A stretch of 64,000 nucleotides of DNA, taken from assembly GCA_023055505.1 (NCBI GenBank), contig JALIRH010000004.1, positions 10,659,368 through 10,723,367 of the forward strand, in the 5' to 3' direction. This stretch comes from Callipepla californica brunnescens. Taxonomy: Eukaryota; Chordata; Aves; Galliformes; Odontophoridae. The translations under genes and the position numbers were made by a program. This document shows, piece after piece, positions 14,001 through 24,652 of this stretch. Every line of letters starts with the position of its first letter. The stretch's first letter is position 1. Under the pieces are notes generated by a model. That model was not told the origin of the DNA, did no database searches, and worked only from the letters and a program-made list of their open reading frames with translations.

Positions 14001-16799
14001 GCAGACATTTCCAAGCCAGCCACAAACCACTGATGCCAAAGGCCTCGTGCTGGGCAGGACACTTTATCTCAGACAGCTCCCTGTTGCCCCTCTCAAATAA
14101 ATGGGCTCACTGGTGGGTCTGACACACCTCAAAGCTGGCCACGAAGGAGCATGGCTGGAGTCTTGATAAGCAGCACGACGATCCCTCCCTTTCAGCAGCT
14201 GCAGGGGTTTTATCACAAAACTGCAGCACAAAGTTCCCCAGTTTGGATGAGGGTAGCTTTGCAGGTCCTTGCCAAACTATACCAGAAGAAAAGTTCTTGA
14301 TGCCACTAAGCTGAAAGCAAAGCCTCAAGTCAAACCACTCCAGTGGTCAAATCATCCCCAGCTTTCCAAATGCCCCAACTCTACATCCTCCCACTTTCCA
14401 CCCCCACCCACTTGATCTCACCCCGAGCAGCCTCCTCCAGGTCTCTTCACACACGAAGGCACCAGCACAGAGCTGTCAGGCCACCTCTTGAGCTCCCTGG
14501 GGCTGAGCAGTGCCAGAAGGTCTCCAGGCTCAGAAATATGAGAGGACCCAGAGGAGCTGGCTCCCTGATGTCGCAACATGAATGTCCAGTTGTTTGTGGT
14601 TTTTCAGCACGCATCGTACAAGAACCCAGCCAGTGCTGATACTCCATAATAGTCTCTAGTCTCAGCCCATCCACTAGGTTGGTTTGCAGTGCTACAGCAG
14701 TTTGAGCACAAAAGGAACTTAGTTCAAGGAAGCCAGGCAGAGACTGCACCCGCAGAGCCTGCTGTGGGATTGACACCTTCATCTTAAGGCAGTCAACGGG
14801 GTGAGGCCACCAGGCTCCACTTGCTCAACCTCAAGATGTCGAGAGCATACAGGAGAATGGGCTGGGAGTCTTAAGGAGGCCAATAGTGCCAGCACCAGCC
14901 CTTTTCCCAGGGAGCAGCGCTATGGGTCAGGACAGCAGCAGCTCAGCACTGACACAGCCACCTGGGCAACCATGCAGCAAACCGATGGGGACACAGATGT
15001 GGCTCAAAAATACTTCAGTAAAGCACAGTGCCAGCGCAGAGCCATCCCAACTGTTGCTGCCTTGGCACAAGCAGCTGAGAGGTGATTTAAGTGAGGACTA
15101 GGGACGTGAGAGCCACCAAGCATATCAATGCTGAGCTGCAGGTTTCCCTGTGAAACTCATGAGGCATGTCAGTGGGCAAAGAAAATACCAACGCTTTGAA
15201 ACAGTTTTGCCAACTGTACCTGGTTAGCACTGCAGTCAGCACCAGTAAACACATGCACAGCTTCTGACCTACTTCTAACTTTACCGCCCACGTTACATCC
15301 TCGCTCGTAAGTCACCTCTGTTCTGGCAGCAATGCTCTCACCACTGTTTTTGACTCATGAAACTGATGGGGGAGGGAAGAAGCAAGACGGTGAGAACAAC
15401 ACAACCCAGAGACTACGACAACAGTTTTCAAGAAGCTACATTTCTGCCTGGAGTTCCTAAATACGTGGGTTCTTCTCTTCTTCTCAACTGCTCTCCTGCC
15501 TGCTCCGTACTGAAGTCATCGGCAAGACAGGCAACTGCTGCGTTAAATCTTCAGACTGCACTTCTCTGTGTAAAGCTGAATGGTCAGACAGCGCTGGCTC
15601 CCGTGCCTGATTTCCAGGACCCAAGCCACGAGGAGAGCTAAAAATATCCCAATTAACCATTCCTTTCCAGTGTGGATAATACCCTGCCACCAGGGTATAT
15701 TATATGACTGCAGACAGGAAGATGCGGTCTGCAAAAAAAACATTCAAACTGGGAAAAGAGCCGGCCAGGAGAGCCACCTCTGAATTCAAGTGCGGGGCCA
15801 CACCACCAAAAAAATGCTGAAGAGCTCGTGCTAAAAACTCCAGCTGTGACTCCAATGCACTTGCAGGCTTTCACCCCAGTCTGACACATGCACAGTAACA
15901 CTTCTGTGCTGTCTGCCCTGCCCTGCTGGCACACAGAGCTCGCTGGGGATGCATCCCTCACAAGCCATCTCCCAGCTGCTGGCTGGGCCCTGTGTCATCC
16001 TGCACACCACGAGTTAAAGCAGGAAGCCTTCATTTGCGGTACAATCCATGACAAGCAGACTGCTAGGCTCCGAGAGGCAGCACGGCTCCAGAGCCAAGCA
16101 TTTCTTCACACACATTTCATAGTGATTTTTTCCACTACCCAATCGTTACGCTGACATCTACACTTTTAAATATCAGCTGTGGGTAAGTCGGGGGTACCCT
16201 GACAACAGCACACCGGGCAGAACTAGCAAATCTTCTCAGTTCAAGGCTGAGCACAGACTTAATGCTGGAATTACACGTATCTCCCAGGCACGGGGCTACC
16301 ATTAATGGAATTAGCAGGCACGCTGCTGCCTCAGCCTTACCGAGGCGGGATAAGGTGGCAGCTGGCCAGCCCCATCCAACTCTGACTGCACCCCTGCCCA
16401 GCTTTGCCGTCTGCCCTAATGAGCCCAACGCATGACAAGGGCTTGGAACAAAAGAAGAAAACGCAAGCTGTCCAGGACAATCAATCTCTCTCTAGGAACA
16501 CCCAGGCCCAACATCAGCAATCCTCCAGTCTCACTGAGCTCTCATGCAGCACAGGATGGAGATGTGTGCCAGTGGTGTCAGAGCAAGCCCATGGCCAAGG
16601 AGCACATCCCGCCACTGCAGAGAGAGCCTAAGTCCTGGCATCTGTTCCAAAAACGCTGCACAAAACAGACAGCAGTCCTTCCAAGGCACAGCAAAGCAGC
16701 CAAGACTTTACCATAGACACTGACCTGCAAAGGGTTCAACAAGGGCAAACGCTGAGTCCTACAGCTGGGGAGGAATAACTGCATGCATCAGTACAGCTC

Positions 16800-17493
16800 A
16801 GAGGCTGACCTGGTGGAGAGCAGCTCTGCGGAGATTTGGCCGGGTGTCTCGGCTGATCAGCAGCAGACCACTAGTTGGCCATGAGCCAGTAGTGTGCCCT
16901 TGTGGGCAAGAAGGAAAACGGTATCCCAAGGCACATTAAAAAGAGAATGGCCAGCGGGTCAATGGAGGCGGTCCCCTCCATCTACTCTGCCCTGGGGAGG
17001 CCACATCTGGAGTTCTGCATCCAGTTCTGAGCTTTTCAGTTGAAGAAAGATAGGGAACTTCTAGAGAGAGTTCGGCAGAGGGCCACAAAGATGTCTGGGG
17101 CCTGGAGCATCTCCCTTGTGAGGAAGGACTGAGAGACCTGGGACAATTTTCAGCCTGGAGAAGACTGAGAGGGGATCTTATCAATGCTTACAAATATCAA
17201 AAGGGTGGGAGTCAAGCGGATGGGGCCAGGATCCTTTTAACAGTGCCGAGTGATAGAACATGGGGCAATGAGCACAAACAGGAACATAGGAAGTTCTACC
17301 TGATTTTTACAGTAAAGTGCTTCTTTACTGTGACAGAGCACTGGAACAGGCTGCTCAGAGAGCTTATGGGGTTTCCTTCTTTGCAGATCTTCAACACCCA
17401 CCTCAACACCTTCCTGTGTAAAGCTGCCTTAGCAGGGGGTTGGACTTGATGACCTCCAGAGGTCCCTTCCAACCCCTGTGATTCTGTGATTCC
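16800..17493 (+). mobile_element. CR1 LINE, 3' fragment of about 0.7 kb
   Basis: This is the longest CR1 copy here. It has the typical end of the reverse transcriptase frame (AGTAGTGTGCCCTTGTGGGC, ACTCTGCCCTGGGGAGGCC, CAGAGGGCCACAAAGATG). It also has the 3' end GGTTGGACTTGATGACCTCC ... GATTCTGTGATTC. It is 5'-truncated and its frame is broken, so it cannot move. Confidence 0.92.
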
Positions 17494-18539
17494 ATCATGC
17501 ATGAGCCATCACGTAGCCATGCTGAGAAACGTGCGACATGGCATGACCTAGTCCCTTGTATCAACCCTGCACTACCCCAGAAAAGACAGGCAAAAGCACT
17601 GCAAGCCACCAGAAGCCAACAGAGATACAGCAGGCAAGCCTACTGCAAAGCCCAGAGTGCACTGCAACTCAGCATCCCTGGGGATGGTTCTTTACACAAA
17701 CCTGCCATAGATCAGGGCTTTTCTTTCCTAGACACCTGCAAAGAGACTTCTCTGTCACATGCAAGAAGGGAGTGAGAGTAGAAAATGGAGATTCATCAGC
17801 ACCCAATGTTTGCCTGCATCAGTACATGAAAAACAAACGAGGGAGACCAGGGATGGGACCGATGGAGCACAGCTGAAGTCCCTCATGCCCGACACCTGCA
17901 CTTGCTCTGCAGCTGCTCTCAGTAGCACAGGGTGCAGGAAGGCAGGCTGCCTCGTGACAGGAAAAGCCCCCACAGCACTGAGGAGGTGAAACCTCACATC
18001 TGAGAGCGTCTGTGCAAAGTGCAGCCAGCTCACAGCACGAAATGCTTCTTCCAGCTCTACACAGAGTCTGCACGTTTTGCAAAACTGCGCAGGGGAAACG
18101 CTATCGCAGGTGGGATCTGCTGGGAGGGATACTCACGAGAACCTCTCTGTGCATCAAAATAAAAAGAAATAAAAAGCGGAGCCTGAGGGCAAGAGCACAT
18201 GGTCCTGCAGCTCAGTGGGACAGATGTCAAAGAGAGAGGGGGGACTGCCGGGGAAAGCTTACTGGGGTTACAATAATGGCTCAAGTACGGTGCTGTCAGA
18301 ACTGTGAGTCAAGCTCCCAGGCAGGAAGGCACACTGCGGAGGGGTGTGGTGGCGGTTGTTCGGTCGCTGCCATTTGGGCTTTTCGAAGATAAACGCACTC
18401 TCTGGCTGAAACGCAAACAAGAGAGCAGCCCGCAGCCGCGAGAACGAGCAACGGGAGGCAGGAGGGCTTCCGAAGAGCCGCAAGCGTGCTGCTAGGGCCC
18501 TCCAAAGAAAAGATGCGACGTTAAAAGAAAGGGACGCGT

Positions 18540-19130
18540 GAACTTAAAACTTCCCAGCGGTTCCGAGAAAGCAGCACTCGGTCAGAGCGCTGCGGGAGAC
18601 AAAACCCATCCGCAGACCACAACCTGTCAAGGAAGGGCGATGCAGACGAGCAGAGCGGGCGCTGGGCGCAGCCCGGCGGGGCACAGCCCGGCTCCGGACC
18701 CGCTGCCGCCCCGCAGCCCCTCGCTGCCGCCCCGCTCCAACCGCGGCAGAGAACGCAACGACTTCCCCGCCCCGGGAGGGCCGCGGTTCCCTTCTGCGGG
18801 GTTCTCCGCGCGGGGAACGGGGTGTGCAGTGGCAGCACGGCGCGGGGAGCCCCCCTCCCCCCAGACCGGACACCCTCACACGCACCGACGTTCTCCCGCC
18901 CGCCGCCCGCACAAAGCCCCGCGGTGCTCCGCGCCCCGCCGCTCCTCACCGCAGGCGGGGGACCGCCAGCTCCCGGCCTCGCCGCGCATCCCATCCTCAG
19001 GCGCGCACCCCAGCGCCCGGCCCGGCCCGCGCGCTCCTTCGCGCAGGCGCAGTGGAAGGCCGTGCGAGGCCGGGTGTTCCCAGCGAGGCGGCAGCGTCTC
19101 GCGAGATGAGAATAGGGCTGGCACGGGCTG
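18540..19130. promoter_or_regulatory. CpG island, promoter with no assigned protein gene
   Basis: About 600 bases are dense in CpG, with CCGCCCC/GCGGGG words and GC-box-like motifs, bounded by ordinary AT-richer DNA on the left and the tRNA-Ala gene on the right. Long open frames on both strands (up to 200 codons) are expected from the high GC content and look like no known protein. A good minus-strand donor, CTGCG|GTGAGG, has its last exon base at 18950. With the base skew of 1-18,500 this suggests a promoter for a minus-strand transcript running left. It may instead serve only the tRNA, or be bidirectional. Confidence 0.6.
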
Positions 19131-19145
19131 CCTAAACTAACGGTC

Positions 19146-19218
19146 GGGGAATTAGCTCAAATGGTAGAGCGCTCGCTTAGCATGCGAGAGGTAGCGGGAT
19201 CGATGCCCGCATTCTCCA
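19146..19218 (+). tRNA. tRNA-Ala, anticodon AGC
   Basis: A complete cloverleaf can be drawn. The acceptor stem GGGGAAT pairs with ATTCTCC (one G-T pair). The D stem is GCTC/GAGC with loop AAATGGTA, and the anticodon stem is CTCGC/GCGAG with loop TTAGCAT, so the anticodon is AGC. The variable loop is AGGTA and the T stem GCGGG/CCCGC carries loop ATCGATG, the form seen in vertebrate tRNA-Ala. The discriminator base is A, and CCA is not encoded. No intron is present. The internal A box (TAGCTCAAATGG) and B box (GGATCGATGCC) are intact and a T5 terminator follows, so the gene is probably active. It sits at the edge of a CpG island. Confidence 0.97.
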
Positions 19219-19220
19219 GG

Positions 19221-19225
19221 TTTTT
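19221..19225 (+). terminator. RNA polymerase III terminator of the tRNA-Ala gene
   Basis: A run of five T begins two bases after the discriminator base of the tRNA. This is the usual Pol III stop signal and supports an intact gene. Confidence 0.9.
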
Positions 19226-19369
19226 CTTTCCTCACTGACGGTCCCGCTGTTTACTCCGGCTGTGTTAGGCCAGGGACCGGAGATGGTCGGGTAACGGGCC
19301 TGTCCTTACGATCTGTGAATGTTTTTTGCTGTTTAAAAAATACTTTTTACACACTCGTCAAAAAGAACT

Positions 19370-19726
19370 CATAGAACTGTAGAAATCATTTAGGTTGGAA
19401 AAGATCTCTTAGGTCGTGAGGTCTGACCGTTAACTGAGCACTGACAGGTCTACCGCTTCCCTAAGTACCACAGCTTCATGTCTTCAATACCTCCAGGGAC
19501 GGTGACCCAACCACTTCCCTGGGCAGCCTCTTGCAATGCCTCACAACCCTCTATGTGAAGATTTTTTTCTTAATATCCAACCTAACCCCTGCCCTTGGTG
19601 CAACTTGAGGTCATTAATTCTCATCCTGTTGCTGTCAGCTGGGAGAAGACACCGTAAACCTCCCTTCAGGTCTGTGTAGAGAGTGATAAGGTCTCCCCTG
19701 AGCATCCTCTTCTCCAGACTGAACAG
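19370..19726 (-). mobile_element. CR1 LINE 3' fragment, inverted
   Basis: It opens on the + strand with the inverted 3' end (ATAGAACTGTAGAAATCATTTAGGTTGGAAAAG). It continues through the CR1 UTR words GGGCAGCCTCTTGCAATGCC, TTAATATCCAACCTAACCCC and CATCCTCTTCTCCAGACTGAAC. It lies about 150 bases after the tRNA-Ala gene. Confidence 0.9.
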
Positions 19727-21725
19727 TCAGACTGGCCACCTGGGTACACTGCTGGCTTAAGGCCTGCACCAGCAGCTCCCCTGTGCTTGCCTTCAGTGAT
19801 CTGTGAAGAGGCCAAAATACCCCAAGAAGATGCTCATGTATGTGCACTAGTCAACAAATCACCAAGATGAAAAATCCCCCTCTGCCCAATGTTAGGTCAG
19901 GTATTTAAATTCTCCACGTCTTGGAGGGTCGGAACGAGCCGCAGGCAGTACTCCAATACAGCGAAAGAAGGAAGGAGAGAGTGGATTTTGAAAAGTGAAG
20001 TTAAACTTTCAATATGTGCAGTGAACTGTATCGTGAAAATAAAAAGCCAGAGGAATGCACTCAGTTTGTGTGTTTTTTTCCCAAGTCACAAGCAGAACTG
20101 GAAACCAGAGGTGTGAACCAGTCCTGCACACTTTCACCACTTGCATGTGTGAAAAAGTGGCCTTTTGGACAAAGCAGGGTTTTGGAATGCTTGGGCAAAC
20201 GTTTTTCAGTCTAAGCTGAACTCACACGAACAGGATCCATGGATTCTCGGTGGAGAGAGACTGCTTTGCCCCTTCCAGAATACGGGAACAGCCAGACCGA
20301 GGGCTGAAAGGCAGATGAGTGGACGGAGGTGAAGAGTTTGTTCTCATCTTTTAAAGAGTGATTTATACTCAGGATTTGGAGTGCCAGACAAAGTCACGCA
20401 GTAACCAGCTGTCACTGCAGCAGTCTTCAAAGCTGTGCAAATGGTTCAGATATTCGCGTGCGGCGGGATTTACTGGGAACGTGAGATCTGTCACAGCCTC
20501 CTCTTCCATCAGCTGCTGCACAGCCGAGGCAAGGAGATTCCAGGCGAAATACTGGCGTGTTTATGGTCCGATTCTCTTTCCCCGCTAGCTGGGAAGAACA
20601 GCTTCACCCACTCACCCGCTCCAGCCCTGGTCCCGGAGCCCCTGGGTGACTGCAGCAGCGAGGGCCCAAATGTGCACAGCTGGGGCTGTACCGCCCTCTG
20701 CAGCTCAGCTGCTGTTGTGCTGAGCAGTGCCTCCAGCAGATCAGAGCCCTGGAGTCACTCTTAACTAGCAGCGTGCTTCTTGTTCAGCCTAGCGGTGACC
20801 ACAGCCAGAAACTGTACTCCTTAGGACAATATATTGCACAAATACTCAAAATACTATTTCCTTAGACCAATCCCCACCCCCTGCACGAAACAAAGAGAGC
20901 AGCTTTTCTATTACGAGAACAAGATGACCACATCAGAGCAGCTAAACATTCCTCCTAATGGCTTTCTTGTGGGAATCTCTGCCGAGCCGTCACAGCACAG
21001 AGCCACCATATGTTTGCACACATGCAGCTGGGGAGCATTTGCTCACATTTGCCAGGAGCTCAAAGCCTGCAGCCACTTGCTTGCCAGCAGCATGTGCTTA
21101 GCCACCTCCCTTGTGCTGCTCCTGAGGCACTGTGGCTCTGAGTCTCGATGTCACATGCTCCACCCTGGCTCCAAAGATGCTGGAGCTGTTTTTTTTTTTT
21201 CCCTTCTGAGAGCTTTATCATCCTGCCGGCTTTTGAAGAATGGCCCGTGTTCTGCATTTCCTCCCCTCACAAAGCTCCACAACAAATGGCTCTCAGGCAG
21301 AAGGACAGGCTGACAGAGAGACGAAGTGCCAGCGGCCAAACCTGGGCTCTGAGCGTGACAGATGGGGCTGGGTGCATTCCTACAACTTGCTGCCATGGCT
21401 CATGGTTTGCTGGTAGGCATCACGCGGTCAAGCTAGCAAAAGAGCTGTCACTACCCTGAAAATTCTAGTGTTTTTAATTGCAATTAAGTGCACACACAAA
21501 GGCATGGTGAGAGCAGAGAGGACAGAATGGCGGAGTGCTGGAGGGCGGAAAAACGGGCGCTTTCAGCTTATGCTAATGAGTTTAATTCTGAGATTATTTA
21601 AGTAGCCGTCTGGATTGCTTGCTCTAGGTCATGTGCATATGGACATCAGCTTTAAAATGAAGTCATCTTAAATGCAGAGACATATCCCAGCCTCCCCAGG
21701 ACACAGGGCTGCCCTGGCTAGGTCC

Positions 21726-21780
21726 ATAGAATCATAGTATGACCTGGGTTGAAAGGGACCTCAAAGATCATCTAGTTCCA
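21726..21780 (-). mobile_element. CR1 LINE 3' end fragment, inverted
   Basis: The words ATAGAATCATAGTATGACC, GGTTGAAAGGGACCTCAAAG and ATCATCTAGTTCCA are the inverted CR1 terminus. Confidence 0.85.
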
Positions 21781-22910
21781 TTTTTCGTGGACTCTGGTGT
21801 GCTCTCCTTCTCTTAATGCCAGACTAAAGAAGGGAGAAGCCCAGCTGGGAGGCAGGTGTGCTCCATTCCCTCTGGGATGTATTGTACCCAGAGGTGCTGC
21901 AGAAATACCATTTGATTGTTCCTGGGATGCCCCCAGTTGTCCCCACAGTGAGGGCAGCCAAGGGAGCACGGATTTCTGTCTCTCCAAGCAATCAGTGCTC
22001 CTAGAATGAGCACTGGTCTGTGTTTTGCTCTCTCTGTGCTGTGTGTAGGGATGAATGATAGCATACAATTTCAGAGCACTGTTACAGCCTCTTCCACAGG
22101 CTTCCTTATGCTCATGGCCTTCCTGAGAGCACCCCACTGGGCAAGAGCAGCCTGCAGCATCCTTCCCCACCTGCTTGTGGTTGGATGGCTCGTGCCATTC
22201 TCAAGCCTCGCATCCTCTTACTCCTTACAAGGTCCTCATGCCCCAGCTCAGACAAACTCAGTCCTTGGGAGCAAGGAGCTGAGAAATGAACCCAAAACAG
22301 GGCTGCAGCCTTGCTGTGCTGTTATCACACTCGTGGGGCTATCTGTGCTGGCTATTTTGCAGCCACTTTCCTGCCCCTACAGGAATCCAGTGATGAAAGT
22401 CCACAGTCCAGATGGCAGCCAGGTGTGAAGCAGGGCTCCTGGGTCAAGTGGCAGGGATAAATGGCCATTAATGGCCATTAGACTGCCTCTATCACCACAG
22501 GGTTTTATGGGAAGCTCGCTCTGGCACCATCCCTGAGCCACATCCTGCTGCAGCCACCACCAGCCATTGGAATTTGCAGTGAAACAGGGCAGTGATCCTT
22601 GGTGCTGGATGGGCGTGTGCAGCCCAGGGCTGCATTTCACACGGCCTGGAGCAGCTCCTAATGGAGGGAGCGCGGGAGAAAACTGTGCCACTGGGGCTGG
22701 TAGAGGGAATGGAGGGCACCTCATAAGCCTCTTAGGCTGTCCCCATAGGCAGCCACCAGAACACTGAAGAATGGGGACTGCTGCTGTTCCCCAAATGGCC
22801 TGCAGGAAGGAGTCGGTTCCCAGTCCAAGATGGATATTGCAGTGTGTAACTTCTGGTCCTCTGCTCCCCTGTGCGTCGCCTCCTTACAGCGATGTGCCTC
22901 TGCTCTTGGG

Positions 22911-23190
22911 GGTGGGAGAAAGGGGGTTAGAGGGATGGGGAAAGGGGGGAAAAGAGGAAAAAGGGGCAGTGGGAAATGAGGGAGAAAGGATGAAAAAGAA
23001 TGGGGAGGAAGGAAAAAAGAGGGAAGAGGAAAGAAGGGAGAAAGCAAGAAGGGGAGAGAAAAGAGAGGGAAAAAAAGGAAGGGAGTACAGGAAGAAAGAG
23101 TGAGGGAAAAAAAAGGTAAAAGAGAGAGGAAAAGAGAAGAAAACACTGGGAAAAAAAAAGAGGAAAGGGAAGCGGGGAAGGAGGAGCGGC
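22911..23190 (+). repeat. Long polypurine (G/A) tract upstream of the RNH1 CpG island
   Basis: About 280 bases are almost entirely purine on the + strand, with GGGAA, GAAAGG and GGAAGA words and only scattered pyrimidines. Open frames on the opposite strand here read as Ser/Phe/Leu/Pro runs and are artefacts of composition. Such tracts can form triplex structures and exclude nucleosomes next to promoters; that role here is inference. Confidence 0.85.
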
Positions 23191-23640
23191 TGACGCGCTC
23201 CTCCCCGTCCGGCGGCGCGGAGCCGCCCCGCGAGGAGGAGCGGAGCGGAGCGGAACGGGACGGGCGGGCTCTGCGGGCGGGCGGCGGCGGCGGCGGCGGC
23301 TCGGCGGGCGTGGGCAGGGCCAGGCCGCGGCGGTCCGGGCGGAGGTACGGCGGCGGGGCCGCGTGTACGAGCCGGGGGAGAGCCCAGGGCCGCGGGAGCG
23401 CTCCGGGAAGCGCCGGGTCGCGGTGGCGGGGGGGGGTTTGTCCGGGAGCAGCTCGTCGCGGCTCACCGCGCTGCTGCCCGCCGCTCCGGCGGCTGCCGGC
23501 GTTAAGGGTTAACCGCGAGGTGGGAAGGGAGGGAGGATGCCGGGGGGTTGGGAGGGGGCGGCGGGGAGCGGGGCCCGGGGATGCTCCGAGCGGTGCCCGC
23601 TCAGCGGGAGCCCTTTGTGATCGCTGGGGGAGGAAAGGAG
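23190..23640 (+). promoter_or_regulatory. CpG island, probable RNH1 promoter and noncoding first exon
   Basis: This very GC- and CpG-rich block lies 1 kb upstream of the RNH1 start codon. It contains GC-box-like GGGCGGG runs and a (GGC)n tract at 23279-23300. Possible 5' UTR donor sites include GGAG|GTACGG near 23343 and GCGAG|GTGGGA near 23519. The first coding exon of RNH1 begins with an acceptor, so a noncoding exon must lie upstream and this is the natural place. The exact start site and donor cannot be decided from sequence alone. Confidence 0.75.
23279..23300. repeat. (GGC)n repeat in the RNH1 CpG island
   Basis: Seven uninterrupted GGC units in the likely 5' region of RNH1. If transcribed it would lie in the 5' UTR. 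Confidence 0.85.
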
Positions 23641-24197
23641 AAGAATGCGGCGAGCGGGCTGGAGGCGTCCGCTGGGTTGTGCAATAGTTTGTGCTGTTTG
23701 TTCGTTTCTTTCCACGGATTTGGCTCGACCCGGCCGCTGGCACGGCGCTACCCCACCTGTGTATAGGTGGAGATGAGCTGCGGGTCTCTCAGCGCTGCCT
23801 GGCCGAGCCCTGCCTTCGGATGGGGCTTCCTTCCTTCTGAAGAGCACAGCTTGGCCAAGTTTCATGGCAGTTCCTACCTCGCACACGGAGTTGCACGCCA
23901 TGCTGCAGTCCCGGAGCTTGCCGCTTCCTCCATGCGTTGAGGCAGCACCGCTGCCGGCACAGATTTGGGGTGCAGAGCATCCCCGCACCCCCATACAGCC
24001 CAGCAGCTGTGGCACTGGGATGCCAGGCAGCACTCTACTCTGTGTTTGTGGTTCCAGAAGTGACGGGGAAGGGGAAAGGCAGTGATGAATCGCGCTCGGC
24101 AATTCCGGAGGTTTTGCTTTTTTTGTTTAAACTGCCTCATTCCAATGTGATAACTCAAGAGGTCAATTTTCTTAAAAATGGATTCTCCAGAATCTCT

Positions 24198-24231
24198 GAC
24201 TGTGTCATGACTAATCATGACTGAGTCATGT
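24198..24231. promoter_or_regulatory. Cluster of AP-1/MARE-like sites upstream of the first RNH1 coding exon
   Basis: Within 34 bases there are three TGAC/GTCA-type elements: TGACTGTGTCATG, TGACTAATCATG and TGACTGAGTCATG. The last contains the perfect AP-1 core TGAGTCA at 24222-24228. The cluster lies in what should be RNH1 intron 1, about 420 bases before the start codon. Binding by Jun/Fos, Maf or NRF2 family factors is inference from the motif. Confidence 0.4.
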
Positions 24232-24652
24232 TAGCACGGCCGAGATGCCAAAACCTTTTTTGTTACCTCCAGCTTAAGCACTGCCCACTGTAGGCGAGAG
24301 CAGAGCTCAGCTCTCGGCCTCGCCATGCTCTCCTGTGTGTTTATTGGCACTCTCTGTGCCTGCATTCATTCAGAAGTGCTATCTGACTGCAGAGCAAAGG
24401 AAATCCCTGCTTGCCCTGCTCTCTGCACTTTGACTGGCCCAACTGGAGTGACCTCTCAGTGCTTGGGAGCCAAGTGGTAGAGGAGCACTTCTCTGCACCC
24501 ACATTACACTTCTTGAGGATGGGTATTCATTTTGTGAACGTGAAATGAGCTGCAGCGTGTGGGTTTGGAGAGGGTTGCTTTGCTTGCTTCTCCATCGGTG
24601 GCAAAAATAACCGTTGGATTTAAACTTTTCAGATCCTTTCTCGACTTTCAAA

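Larger units (their letters stand above)
1..18500. other. Noncoding region, probable intron of an unidentified minus-strand transcript
   Basis: No open frame here resembles a known protein. The + strand is rich in A and C and carries A tracts, the same asymmetry as the minus-strand CHKA region and opposite to RNH1. This fits transcription from the CpG island at 18.5-19.1 kb towards position 1. CR1 fragments lie at 1408-1508 and 16800-17493 and simple repeats near 2449 and 7960. Some short segments have splice-like borders but none is convincing alone. Confidence 0.5.
19226..22910. other. Intergenic region between the tRNA-Ala and RNH1 promoters
   Basis: The region contains two minus-oriented CR1 pieces (19370-19726 and 21726-21780). 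A short AT-rich stretch at 21540-21650 has an octamer-like ATGCTAAT. Open frames are short and lack family resemblance. Confidence 0.5.

Noticed and set aside
18538..19140. 200-codon + strand and 157-codon minus-strand open frames in the CpG island
   Set aside because: Both are explained by high GC content and lack recognisable motifs; the + strand frame ends just before the tRNA.
22456..22482. Tandem AATGGCCATT repeat
   Set aside because: Two copies of a ten-base palindromic word; too short to support a function.
22721..23743. 340-codon minus-strand open frame
   Set aside because: It is the complement of the polypurine tract and CpG island; the peptide is Ser/Phe/Leu/Pro runs and Arg/Pro-rich sequence with no domain.
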